From Branchiostoma floridae (lineage: Eukaryota > Chordata > Leptocardii > Amphioxiformes > Branchiostomatidae), in the NCBI RefSeq assembly GCF_000003815.2, contig NC_049987.1, positions 16,562,294 to 16,626,293 of the forward strand: a DNA stretch of 64,000 bases, read 5' to 3'. Shown in pieces: positions 47,083-58,656 of this stretch (within the stretch, counting starts at the first letter, position 1; every line of letters starts with the position of its first letter). Both the position numbers and the translations under genes were made by a program. A model generated the notes under the pieces. It had not been told where the DNA came from. It saw only the letters and a program-made list of their open reading frames with translations, and did no database searches.

Positions 47083-47455
47083 CTTTCTTCCAACACTACG
47101 GTTAGCACGGATCAAATTTCCAACCACCACTGTCGCCTTCTTCAGGATCAATACTGATGACCAGTCACTTCAAAATGTAAAGTCGCGAGAGTTTCAGACA
47201 CGTGATCTCATTACAGTAACACGTGATCTTGTGGATGCGTGACGTCAGCAATTGGTCGAAAGTGTCAGGAAGTTAATATCGCCCACCGTCTCTGTTCAGT
47301 GATGGCTGGTATGCCCCGATATGTTAATGGCCTCCTTTATACCTCTTACAAAGTAGTCCTGTTCAGTGTCCAGTATTCTGACATTGTTTCCAGTATTTCG
47401 ACAGTGGTCGTTGAAAATTTGATCCGTGTATATCATTGTGTGGAGCATTGCACTA
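47083..47455. repeat. Inverted repeat, family E copy 2
   Basis: Left arm contains GGATCAAATTTCCAACCACC and ACTGTCGCC; right arm contains GACAGTGGTCGTTG and AATTTGATCCGTG. The left arm also carries the inverse of the ATTGATCCTGAAGAAGG segment seen at 12.19 kb. About 200 bp of other sequence separates the arms. It lies just downstream of the TPBG-like stop codon. Confidence 0.6.
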
Positions 47456-47616
47456 TGATTACTACCAACACAGATGAGCTTCCGTGGTAACAAGGCATCT
47501 AGGTGATGAAACTACATGGAATGTCAAACTGTTTTCGTTCATCACAACAAACACACCAGTCACATACCATATTATAAAATCACGCCACCTGTCTGTATTC
47601 AATAGAACTACACGGA

Positions 47617-48263
47617 TCAAGATATCGTTGACGTCACTTCTGAGTATGGCAGGGCGACGCATGGCCGATCTCTCTCCTCCACTCTACCTTTCCTGGCGTT
47701 CTGGAGCTCGGTGCAATGCCGCGCGATCCCGCGCCTGTTCAAATACATCACGGTAACGAACAATAACGACAGAACCACGATAATTACGACAAGCCCGGCG
47801 TACGGCAGCCGCAAACCGGTACCCCGTGACGTCGACGAACACCCGAGGTACTTCGGGATTAAATTCATTATACTTCTACCCGACAAGGGTCCTGATTGGC
47901 TGGCTGTACATTTGTACGTGACGTTTTTCACAATAGTGACGTTTCGAGTCTGGTGCATCCAGCTGATGAAACCCACTAGTGCGCAGTCGCAGTAAAAAGG
48001 GTTGCTGGTGAGGTTTACCTTGATGGAATGCCGGGAAGCCAGCTTGTCAAATTGTTCGGTCGTTTCCACGGCAACCGTTCGGATTCTGTTGAAACTGAGG
48101 TCTATGACGCGTAGCTCAGGGGTTTTGAGAAAAAGGTTTTGGGGGATTTCGGATATGGTGTTGTTGCGCAGATGCAGTGCCTCCAGAGAGGGTAGAGCGT
48201 CCAACAGGAGGGCTGGCAATGACGACAGACGGTTGCTCGCAAGATTCAGTTTTTTCAACGAAC
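47617..48263 (-). CDS. TPBG: TPBG-like terminal exon: repeats, LRRCT, membrane span, tail
   Basis: 214 residues and a stop. KKLNLASNRLSSLPALLLDA, LEALHLRNNTISEIPQNLF and LRVIDLSFNRI are regular repeats; NPFYCDCALVGFISWMHQ through YKC and LGC is a full LRRCT with four cysteines. GLVVIIVVLSLLFVTVMYL is the membrane span, followed by NRRGIARHC and a tail ending EVTSTIS. N-glycosylation sequons occur at NNT, NLT, NVT (twice). No polyadenylation signal was recognised just downstream; the next feature is the 47.1-47.5 kb inverted repeat. Confidence 0.9.
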
Positions 48264-51200
48264 CTGAAAGAAAAAATGAAATCAAATTTTGTTTTTCTTG
48301 GGAAAATGTATGAATCAATAAATTCTAGAAAATGTTTTTATGGTATTGAAGAAACTTAATGTTATCAAAGCCTAAAATGTATATGCCAAAGAAGTATACT
48401 TGTTATCATATTGTAGATCTACAACAACTCATTTGCATTATTTTCTCTTCTAATACGATCATCCATGCTACTTTCACACAACTGTATCATTTTCGATATT
48501 GTTCACACTTTAGTTTATTGTACAGATAGACTTTTGAAATTGATCATACACATAACTTGTCTTTTTTGTACGTTTGTACGGTTAGCCATCCGTGTTGTAA
48601 TTATATGTATGTTTGATTGTGCTAACATGATTTGCATTATTTTGTGTAACCTTTTGCATATGATCCTAACGATTTAGTGGTTAAACCAGTTTTTCTAGTT
48701 AGCTGTACTGGTATTGAATTGTTCTGACTAGTTCATTCTGCTTTTGCTGAAGAAGAGTGATGGATGTCACTCGAAACGTCCGGAAGTAAATATCCGTTTT
48801 TATCCAGTTGTAGAGATTGAATTGTATTTGAATAAGTTTGATTGTGTTTTACTCAATGTTAATGCTTCATATAATGCTTTTAAGGAGAGGCTTTTTTATA
48901 CGCACTGTGCTTTAATTACCCTACCGCCAATAATTATTTGAATACATGCGAATAAGATATAAAGATATAGTAGTAATTGGTTTATTTATTGATAAAAATG
49001 TAAAAAAAAACTTAATTGCGCCGAGATTTACAATCAAATCGTACAATAAAAACAACGCAATAAGTTATAAGATATTCTATATTTATTTTAGTATACAACA
49101 AAAATGAGCCACACTTTACCTAGTTGTGACTTGGCTAGGGTATAAACCAGGCTTTGCACATTCGATCGATTTCCCTTGGCGGAGGTTCCATCGCCCAGAC
49201 CGCACCCAATCATGCTCAACTCCCGCAGGGATCCGAGACTGTAGATGAAACCTCTTCCGTTTCTGCTCACGAACTACAAGGAAACAGTCGCCAGATAACA
49301 CATGGATTATTCAAGCACACCAGGAAGGCAACACGGCCAAGTGTATGACCGTTTAGAATTGGGTCTGTAGATCGATATTGTAGTTTGCATTTATTGTGTA
49401 TAAATGAAGTGACGGGTGAAAAACGGACCACCTAACTTGAATACGCACTAAAGGCATGCGCATTGAAACGCTTGGCATAACGTTTTGTCATAGATTCGTG
49501 TACAAGAGTCAAGAACGATGGACATTCCAAATGAAACAAATGTAAGGGTACCGGTAGGTTTATGGGTTGATGTCAGGAAGGAAACGCAGTCAAGTGCAAG
49601 GCCGTTTAGAATTGGGTCTGTAGATCGATATTGTAGGCTGCATTTATTGTATATAGATGAAGTGACGGGTGAAAAACGGACCAACTAACTTGAATACGCA
49701 CAAAAAAGGCATTGTAACGCTTAGCATAACTTTTTGTCATAGATTCGTGTACAAGTACGATGGACATTCCAAATGAAACAAGTGTAAGGATACCGGTAGG
49801 TTGATGGGCTGATGTCAGGAAGGGAACGCAGTCAAGTGCAAGGCCGTTTAGAATTGGGTCTGTAGATCGATATTGTAGGCTGCATTTTTTTATTGTATAT
49901 AGATGAAGTGACGGGTGAAAAACGGACCACCTAACTTGAATACGCACACAAAGGTACTAGAGAGCTTGGAATAACGTTTCGGTATATAGATACAAAAGCG
50001 ATAAACATTCCTAATGAAAAAAGGGTGAGGGTAGGTAACAGAAAGAAAAAGTCAGAAAGATACATGAAAAAGGAAAAAAATGCATTTAAAAAGTAGATAC
50101 AAATATCGTCACTTTCAAACTGTGAAGGTGTGTGTGTGTGGGGGGGGGGGGGTACAAGTTTAGTCACGATTGGGACTGCGTACTGCAGCGACACCTAGCG
50201 GCAGATTTGTAAAATCAGTACAAATAGAATCAGACAGTATTGCCATGAAGAAGGGGACAGGAGGTCGGCTGAAACGTCATCAAGCAGTTATGTACAAATA
50301 GGGTTAAATCATCACCAACAACCCTTGTTCATACACAGACATATATACACACAGTCACTTCAGACAATACCTCCTTCACGTAGGTAATGATGTTTTTACA
50401 TAGAAAAGGGATTTGTCGAGGTTATGTTCTATATATACACACAGAAAGATTTGTTTTGAAGATATAGCTGAGAGCTAGGGTCGTAGAGTAAGGTAATAGA
50501 TGAGAACATCATCAACTCTATCGATCCCACGGACCCGCTAGGCTGAGAGAACGATTCGGTAAATGGCAGTTGGCGGTCGGGTAATTCTCATTCTGTCTGA
50601 ATGGCCTGAGTGTCTTTTGCATTTAGAGAAGGTCTGGAATTATTCCAACCAAGGCTGCCAAATAATGATCCGGATACTGTTAGGGGATTCCTGTATACCC
50701 TTTTGCACTTAGGAGGTCTGTCTCAAAGTCTGGTGTTGTTCCAACTCATGCAAGTGTCACACCGAGTAAGCGCGGCCTGCCGAATAATGATACGGACACT
50801 GTCGGGGGATTCCTGTATACACCTTAAAGTTTGTATTTAGGAGGTCTGGCTTTCCAACCCAGGCAGGTGTCATACCAAATAAGTATACGTCCTGTCAAAT
50901 AATTTCTTGTATACTGTTAAGGAATTCCTGTATACCATTTTGCATGTAGAGGTTCTGGCATTCCAACCCAGGCAGGTGTCACACCTAATAAGTATGGCTG
51001 GCAAATAATGTCTCGGACACTGTTAGGGGATTCCTGTAAACCTTTTGCATTTAGAGGTCTGGGGTTCTAACCCAGGCCGGTGTCACACCCAATAAGTACG
51101 GCTGGCAAATAATGACCCAGAGACTGTCAGGGGATTCCTATACACCCTTTTGCGTTTAGAGCTGGTGTCACACCCTATACGTACGGCTTGCCAAATAATT

Positions 51201-54200
51201 ACCAGGACACTGTTTGGGGGATTCCTGTATACCCTTTTGCATTTAGGAGATCAAGGGTTTAATACAGGCTGGTGTTACACCAAGTAATGGTCCTGACACT
51301 GTTAGGGGATTCCTAGCCTGTATACCTGATAGGAGAGCAGTACATCACGCTCGACATGTCTTATGTGTTTATATCTTTTATTTCATACATTTCGTTCCCG
51401 TAGTCTGCTCAGCCGGACCTAGGTTGAAAAATGTGACCCTGGAATTACAGCAATCCAATCTAGATTAAATGCGGCCCACACAAGACAGTTTACGATAAGA
51501 GGCATTAGATACGAGCCCCGCCGAAATCCAGCATTAGAATCAAATTTCTTTTCGATGAGACAGTTAGAAATATGTCATGTCAATTAGTGGGATTCAATCA
51601 ACCCTTATAGGGGGGTAGTCGTAATGTATTGTATAATGGTAGCTAATTGGTTTCAGGATCTAATTTGTTACAGACGTTACGACGTCACTGGAATGATGGG
51701 GGTAGTCTCGTACAGTTTTAGGTCGTTTTCATTTATCAGGTAATGTTGCCCCGTTTAATTAGTCTAGGAACATCCACGGAAACATGAATTTTATTCGATT
51801 ACAAAGTTCGAATCCTACTCTCGCTGTATATGACAAGTCTCGCTTTCGCAACTAAATTTTTGGTCCTGGTGAAAAAAAAATTGCGAGGGTCTGCATTGGG
51901 GGTACTGACAACGCTTTACGCTGAATTCAGAAGACTCTCTACGTATTACGCTAAAATCAAAGCAGGAAAAACGCAAAATTTGGCCGCCTCGATATGAATT
52001 ATTTGGACAAGACGGTTTTCATTATGTATAATATAATTGTTACTCAAAATAAGCTGCCTATACCTTGCAGAAAAGGAGCATACAAGCCCTCAATTATAGT
52101 AATATGATCATATTCAACATTTCCGAATGTCTGTGAGTTCATGAATATTCCTTATGCTTTTAAGTATAAGAAATGTATATAATGAGAACAGCGTGTTATC
52201 AAATATAATACTTAGTAGTTTTTTTCGCCATACACGACCTGAAATCCTTCAATTCCTTAAACACGTGTTTATTTTTATCGCACAAAGCCAGGCAGATCAC
52301 ACGCTGTTCCTGCTGACAAGCGGGCTCAATCCGTAACACCACCTTCCAAGTAGTTAATGCTGCGACCGTGTTACAATCACTGAACGACCAAAGACTTTAC
52401 AAAGCACTAAACAAATTTCTGGTCTATATTTGTATCTATATAGCCGATATAACCGCCCTTCAGTGAAACGTACCAGCTTCGTAGGCACGCGGCGCGGCAG
52501 CAGCTGGTTATATTGAACTGAATGATCTGTCATACCTAGCTTTCGCACATCTACGAGTATCTGCAAATGTTCTTTAAAATTATCTAGCGAAGATGCTCCT
52601 ACTGTTCTTGGTTTTAACACATTCCACTCTACGATAGTTCTGGGATTTTTTAACACATAGATATCTATAGATAAAGAACTATTCATTTTATATTTCATGT
52701 ATTTCGTTGCCTTGTAAGTCGTACTTTATTCATGAAATCAAAGATAAAATTTTGGTCGCACCAAGCTCGTAGTGCGATCTACGTTGAGTCGGGAAAGAGG
52801 ACCTAATAGCACAGGGTGAGGTATTTGCAAGACGATCGATTTCGGCTGCGTAAACGTCAAGATGGATGCGTTTTCTAAAGCGTCATTGACGTCCGTACGT
52901 GGGAGCGGTATTAACTCCATGTGGCGCCGACCTGTGCTCACGTCTGATATATACGCACGGAGGGCGAAACATCTGTCAGTGCTCAGACTACCGGGAAGAA
53001 ATAATAGACTACAGTACAGAAATGACAGGTGGAATCGTACGAGGAATGGTTCCGGATATTAACGTCACATTGAAGATGAAAAATGAGAATAGATAGCGGC
53101 ACCGTCGCAGAAACTTGCAAAGTATGTTATTTCGATCAATCTTACAATAGACTACAGTACAGAAATGACAAGTGGAATCGCAGGAGGAATGGTTCCGGAA
53201 TGGTTCCGGAAATTACAAATGTGTACCAGAATGTATAACTAGCATAGATGGTCGAAACTTTTCACTTTCAGAACCGTGCAAAACATGTAGTTTTGATCAA
53301 TCTTATAAAAGACTTCGGTACTGAAATGACAGGTGGAATCGTACGAGGAATGGTTCCGGATATGTAACGTCATATTGAAGATGAAAAATGACAAATGTGT
53401 ACCAGAATGTAACTAGAATAGATGGTGGCAACGGTGTAGAATCGTGCACAAAGTATGTAAGTTTGATCAATCTTATAATAGACAGTACAGAAATGACAGG
53501 TGGAATCTTGCGAGGAATGGTTCCGGATATGTAACGTCGCATTGAAGATGAAAAGTTACAAATGTGTGCCAGAATGTATAACTAGAATAGACGGTGGCAA
53601 CTTCGCAGAAACGTGTTAAGTATGTAATTTTGACCAATCTTATTATAGAAATGACAATTGGAATCGTAAGAGGTATGGCTCCGGATATTTTATGTTGCAT
53701 TGAAGATGAAAAATGATAAATGTGTACCAGAATGCATAACTAGAATAGATGGTGACAAAGTCACAGAAACGTGCAAAGTATAATGTAATTTTGATCAATC
53801 TTCACAAGATCAAGACACAAGTCACCGCCAGAAACTAATTGTTTGAACGATAAATGGAGCAAAGACATGTAGTAGAATTTGGAATTATTCTACTTCCATT
53901 GCATGCAAAGCAAACTAGAAAACGAAATGAAATACATTACAGTAAGAAGCCAGTAAATCGCACAAAGGATTATCGCACACTTCTGTTAATCGCACCCCAA
54001 AAATCCCGTGGTGGTGCGGTGCAGCTGGATAACTTCGCTTTGTTACACCACCTGGATAATTGCACAAAATATGCTGGCAAATGGGGTGTGCAATTAAACG
54101 GCTTCTACTGTAGTCTCCAAACCAAGCCAATCAAATGAAATGAAAAAAGATATAACAAAAAAAGAAGTGAAAAAAATGATCATGACAAAGAGACATAAAA

Positions 54201-57200
54201 AAAAATATCTGGAGGCATTATGAACATCCTGGGTGTGATAATGTGTAGTTTGGGTCAGCCATGTCAGCTAACAGTGTCACGAGTTCATGACTTCTGTCAG
54301 CGTAACCCGCCCATTCAGCTTCCCGCGCCAGAGTGGCGCCTCCGCTGATCTACGTCTGTACAGCGCCAAAGACGTCATGACGTTGTTTACGATTCAGTTT
54401 TGACAGCGACGTGTAACGGGACGTACGGGATGATATGGCCCATCTCTCTATTAAACACGTCATAATGATATTGAGAATGAATTCTACTATAATGGATTGC
54501 CAGGGTTCTCCCCAGAGAGTGGAATAAGGGAGGCCCTCCACTATACTCTCAGCCAGCTCCACTATACTATTTTTCAAATTTAGTGTGTTTCTTCCCTATT
54601 TTCTTTGTTAATTTTGCTAGAATTAATGACAATTCACAGATTTTTGTGCCAAGTGGCATCACTTTTCCAGTCAGCATTGTCTGCAAAAACTTGTGAATGA
54701 GCAATGATCAAAACAATAGTAATTTTGCCACTTCACAACAAAGGAATCACAACAATATATTAATGATAATATTATAATTGTAGTATTTGACACCCTCTGT
54801 CATGCAAAATGAACCCATTTTCATGAAAGTGCAGCGCGTTGGTGCGGGTTATTTTTGAAAGCCGGCCTCCACTATACTAAGAAATTCTGGGGAGAACCCT
54901 GGATTGCCCAACTTATGATAGAGACGAGGATTGTTACAGTATATTGAGTGTACTTTTGGTACAATGTTACCACATATACCAGGACAGAAATTTTCAACAT
55001 TTATTGTTATGTCCTGTTGATACCCATGATGCAACCTCCCTATTGACTGAAATTGACAACATCAAATTACCACAAAATGATTGGTACTAAAGCGGTAACT
55101 TCAAAAACGAAAATTGACTTTGTACTAAGATAAGAAGAAAGTTGATGTCCTGCATTCTAATAAAATTTAAAAAGACTTTGCACCAACATAAGGAATGTTG
55201 ATTTCATGTATTTTAATAAAATGATCTTAAATTTTCTTTTTCAAGTTATCAGTTGATATGGCACAACATAATAATGGCAACTATCTTTTTCTCTTGTGTC
55301 TTCACGGAGAAATGCTTTCGTTGCGTTTGGAAGTAAGCAACAAGGAATCCGTCCAAAGTACACTAAAGATATAGATCGATGAGCCTTCAATCTTTTAAAG
55401 CAACAGTTATGCGTGACCTATATTATTTTCCCCAGACGAGAAGGTAGCCACCTTACGGCATACTAAGTAACCGTCAACATGTCCGCTACGTTCGTAATGC
55501 CGGGAAATTCAGTGAGCTTATCGTCAGGCCATGTTGATTTGATTATATGGATGACATCCGCACATGCATCAATTTTCGGCCGTTTGCAAAAATTACAAAC
55601 AAAGGAAAAAGTTTTTACCATGCTTTAAATCGTACAAAGCAGCTAAAAAGGAGCAAATATCTGTTGTAGATAAAGATATATCAGAAAACATATATTAAAG
55701 TCAACGTCAATAACAATGTCAAAGAAGAAGACTGTGAAAACAGAAATAAAGAATCTATTGTTTGGTATTCAATACTTTATATTTGTCATTTGTTTAACCT
55801 TCCAGACCACTAAGATTTCATAATGAAGGCAATTTTTTTGTCAAACTTTTTATTTTATTCGCAAGTTAACTTCAGTTTTGGGATTCCCAAAGGATGTCAT
55901 CCATATTATCAACTTGGAATAGAATCTTTGCGAACTTACTTCATACATTGTACCTTGTGCAATTGTTGAGCAATAAAATCCATTTATTCATTCATACATT
56001 ACAGAGACGAAGACTTTAAAAACGGAAAGGAAATGAGTCTGAAGAAAAGTTTGAAAAAACTTTGTTGAGCAGCTTTAATGGTAACGAAATAAACGTTGAC
56101 AACCTGGTATTGAGTTCTTAACGATTTATCCGGGTGACGCAAATGCAGATGTCATTACACACGCGTACGCGCCAGTCTACAAATAATCTGTAATTGTTCT
56201 TCTAAATTGTCTCTCCCACGCGCTTGAGGCACTTAGAGCAATCCGTTCACCAATTTCGTGGAAAGGCATCCATTCTATTTGATGGCGAATGCGTCCTCGT
56301 TACAAGAACACTTGTCTTTAACTGTTGATGTGATTTTAACTACGCGTGGTTTGAAATCTAGTTCGCCCTGGTCGCGTTTGTTATTCTGCGGGCACGTCCT
56401 TTGTACCCTCACACGCACAAATCACGCTTAATGACGCAAAATGGGTACATTACATTCTTGATCGTTACGCCTGGGACAATGACTTATCTTAGGGGTGCAT
56501 TCACACGAGAGTACATATTATGTCCGTATGAGGTCCGTATGGAGTTTTTAGCCTCTACCAGGCTCTGAAGGTCGCTGCAAGAATAGTAGAAATTGGAAAA
56601 AATATAGATGCATATTATGGCAAAGGAGTTAGCTGGCCGAGAAGTATGGTTTGCGACCCAGTTAATTCGTCTGGCATATCAACTATTTGTCCAATTTCTG
56701 TTATTTTTCCAGCAAAGCTGTTGAGCCTGGTAGAGGTTGAGACTTCCATACGGTCCGCATACGGACTTGAATACATACGCATGTGTGAACCCACCTTTGT
56801 AGCCAGTCACACAAAAGTCCGTATGCGGACCGTATTGAGAATTTTGTTTCATACGCAGTCGTACACAAAATACGCACTTCAATCGTTTTGTATCTGTTTT
56901 AGGTACGCAGGCATACGCACAGTACGGCCCGTACCTATAAAAACTGGCACAAAACGATTGCAGTTTACATAGTTACATACGGACGAACTTAACTTTACTA
57001 ATAAGATGTGCTGCTTGTCAACTTACTTTGATAGGGTTTCTGTCCAAGTTGAGCTTGCGTAGAAACGGTAGGAGATCAAATGATGAATTCTCAATAACCT
57101 GGATTTTGTTGTTGGCAAGGTTCAAATTCAGCAGCGAGGAAGAGTTCATGGGACCGGATATGACGGGTATGCTATTTCCGGTGATGGTGAGTGAAGTTGC

Positions 57201-57282
57201 GTAGGGTGGGATGGATGCTGGGATTGTTGTTAAACCAGCCTTGTTGCATCGTACAATTCCTGTTGACTCCGAACATTCACAC
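47617..57282 (-). CDS. TPBG: TPBG-like (5T4) leucine-rich-repeat membrane protein, lacking first exon
   Basis: Exons 57282-57027 (phase 2 to 0), 49273-49120 (0 to 1) and 48263-47617 (1 to stop TGA at 47619-47617) join to 351 residues. Order: LRRNT with CECS, leucine-rich repeats, a hydrophilic gap, more repeats, LRRCT (NPFYCDCAL..YKC..LGC), one membrane span and a short tail starting NRRGI. This is the architecture of trophoblast glycoprotein, a type I surface protein that inhibits canonical Wnt signalling in vertebrates, where the post-membrane NRKGI and the L-R-x-L-x-L-A-S-N block are recalled to match. Vertebrate TPBG is about 420 residues with its coding region in one exon; this gene is split by introns of about 8 kb and 0.9 kb. 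The signal-peptide exon should lie above 57282 and was not found. Confidence 0.85.
48747..48780 (+). other. CTGAAGA-hairpin-GAAAC motif resembling a minimal hammerhead core
   Basis: CTGAAGA, then a hairpin GAGTGA / TCACTC with a 6-base loop, then GAAACGTC. Hammerhead ribozymes have CUGANGA - stem II - GAAA, and short versions are known from Penelope-like retroelements; CTGAnGAAG..GAAACG tracts are also common relic repeats in animals. One extra A separates the core from stem II and the partner stems were not traced, so activity is doubtful. Confidence 0.35.
49120..49273 (-). CDS. TPBG: TPBG-like exon: inter-repeat segment
   Basis: 51 codons, acceptor TTGTAG, donor GTAAAG. LGSLRELSMIGCGLGD is a diverged repeat; NRSNVQSLVYTLAKSQL corresponds to the hydrophilic, N-glycosylated segment that splits the repeats of 5T4. 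One N-x-S site (NRS) is present. The exon was identified by phase agreement with both neighbours. Confidence 0.8.
49325..50040. repeat. Tandem repeat, about 240-250 bp unit, three copies plus part
   Basis: GTTTAGAATTGGGTCTGTAG recurs at 49351, 49604 and 49846 (steps 253 and 242). Units share GACGGGTGAAAAACGGACCA and ACTTGAATACGCAC. The last part-unit decays near 50040, next to a (GT)n/poly-G run at 50128-50152. It lies in the long TPBG-like intron, starting about 50 bp upstream of the 49273 acceptor. Confidence 0.9.
50640..51345. repeat. Tandem repeat, about 80-120 bp unit, seven degenerate copies
   Basis: GGGGATTCCTGTATACC-like blocks recur at about 50683, 50805, 50920, 51028, 51140, 51218 and 51305, with CCAACCCAGGCAGGTGTCAC and TTTTGCATTTAGGAGGTCTG between. 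Unit length varies, so the array is old. Confidence 0.85.
51346..52999. other. Intronic DNA without recognised features
   Basis: Inside the long TPBG-like intron between two tandem arrays. No frame with family resemblance. Confidence 0.5.
53000..53800. repeat. Tandem repeat, about 140-170 bp unit, five copies
   Basis: AATGACAGGTGGAATCGTAC recurs near 53021, 53163, 53323, 53492 and 53649, with GAGGAATGGTTCCGGATAT and CATTGAAGATGAAAAATGAC following. In the same intron as the two arrays above. Confidence 0.9.
54502..54900. mobile_element. hAT-like non-autonomous transposon
   Basis: AGGGTTCTCCCCAG at the left and CTGGGGAGAACCCT at the right, flanked by GGATTGCC at 54494-54501 and 54901-54908 (8 bp). 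Inside both ends CCTCCACTATACT repeats as a subterminal motif in the same orientation. Eight-base duplications are the hallmark of the hAT superfamily. Confidence 0.75.
54909..56491. other. Intronic DNA without recognised features
   Basis: AT-rich; no repeats or frames that could be supported. Confidence 0.5.
56492..56795. mobile_element. Inverted-repeat element
   Basis: Left GGGGTGCATTCACACG..GTCCGTATG..AGCCTCTACCAGGCT pairs with right AGCCTGGTAGAGG..CATACGGAC..ATGTGTGAACCCACC. More GTCCGTATGCGGAC palindromes continue to about 56950, possibly a second, truncated copy. Confidence 0.7.
57027..57282 (-). CDS. TPBG: TPBG-like exon: LRRNT and first leucine-rich repeats
   Basis: 85 codons between an acceptor TTACAG and a donor GTAAGT. 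CECSESTGIVRCNKAGLTTI is an LRRNT cap, then TSLTITGNSIPVI, LLNLNLANNKIQVIE and LRKLNLDRNPIKV are leucine-rich repeats of the L-x-x-L-x-L-x-x-N-x-I type. The cap lacks its first cysteine pair, which must come from the missing upstream exon (entering phase 2). Confidence 0.88.
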
Positions 57283-57329
57283 CTGTAAGAGTTTAGGGGG
57301 GAAAAGAGAAAAAAAGGATCAATTGCAGT

Positions 57330-57605
57330 TTCAGAGCAAGCAGCTAGGGGGGCCAAAATATACATCACTTCTTCACTACGTCACAAACTACCTGCCACCA
57401 AAAAATCAAGACCATAGCACGTCCAGGTCAAAAGACAAAAAACGGATTCCAAAGTTCTGCTGCAGAACCAAGGTCACATACCGGGGCCCCAAAATCGACC
57501 TTGACCTTTGACTTCCCAACACATACCCATATAGCAAATATCATCGTAATCCTTCAGGAGGTTCAGTGAGTTATGCTGACTACAAAAATACGGAAACACA
57601 AATAC

Positions 57606-57656
<51 letters not shown>

Positions 57657-57660
57657 CACC
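57330..57660. repeat. Interspersed repeat with (GACA)n tail, copy 2
   Basis: Same blocks as 35425-35735: AAACTACCTGCCACCAAAAA, CCATAGCACGTCCAGG, AAAGTTCTGCTGCAG, CCCAAAATCGACCTTGACC, ending in an (ACAG)n microsatellite at about 57606-57656. It begins about 48 bp upstream of the first TPBG-like exon acceptor. Confidence 0.65.
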
Positions 57661-58441
57661 CAAACCTAAATCTTCATTTTTTTCATAGATGAAAATTGAT
57701 ATTACAATGCGAAAGGGTTAAGCTCTCATATACAACACACTACACTACACTAGCAGCTCAAGTTGAAAGCGACAAAATAGATTCGGACCTGATGGAGAAA
57801 ATGTTTTGTGTGTATCAATCTTGCAAACAAACATGGAAGTCGTTATACGTTAAAATTTGCATTTAAATTTGAATTTGCAACTGTTTTAACCGCCCTATAC
57901 TAGTACTTTGACGTAACAATGGGGTGCAAAGTAACACTTTTCGCTACTCTACTTAGGAAATAAAGTCACATAATATTTCATACGAATCATCAGCCTGTTT
58001 TGCTAAATGAAGCTCGTTGAGCGGATCAAGCCTGTATCAAATTGTTTACTTTACAAGTAGAGAAGATTAGTTTTTAATTAAAAGTCGGCAAACTACTAAT
58101 TAGCAAAGGTATGTTTGGACAAATTCAATCACTGAAATAATTACACGGACCATTACCTTCACCACATATCCTGTAACACTAGTGCAAGGTAAATACGTGG
58201 GAAAAAGTAGACGTCTGACATGACATATTGCCAATTTTACACCGCGTTTTGATTGCAAATCGTGCCATTAAAGAAATGGCACACTCGCTGAGTGATGTTA
58301 CAGATACGGGTAGATAAGGGTACTAATAATCAGTTTCTTATGCCAGAAAGGTGGTGATGTAGTGAACATTACTAATGATAGATATGCTTCTAAATCGTAG
58401 TAGTACTAAATAACAACAATAATTCTTGAATAAGATCATGG

Positions 58442-58656
58442 CAACGCTAGTTCACCTTTATCTGTGGGGGTAACCTATATCCGTTGTATTAAAAAAAACG
58501 TTGTATTTAGGGGTCATGTATCAAGTCAACTTACTGTAATTTTAGACTGCAATATTTTTAAAATATAGCAGTTTAATACCACCTTCCGCCAACTTGATAT
58601 TCCTAAATTAGAAAAAAACGGCTCTAGGTTACCTCGCGGATAAAGGTGAACTTGCT
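58442..58656. mobile_element. Inverted-repeat MITE, family A copy 8
   Basis: Left AACGCTAGTTCACC and GGGGTAACCTATATCCGTTG; right CTAGGTTACCTCGCGGATAA then GGTGAACTTGCTT. Upstream of the TPBG-like exons. Confidence 0.8.
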
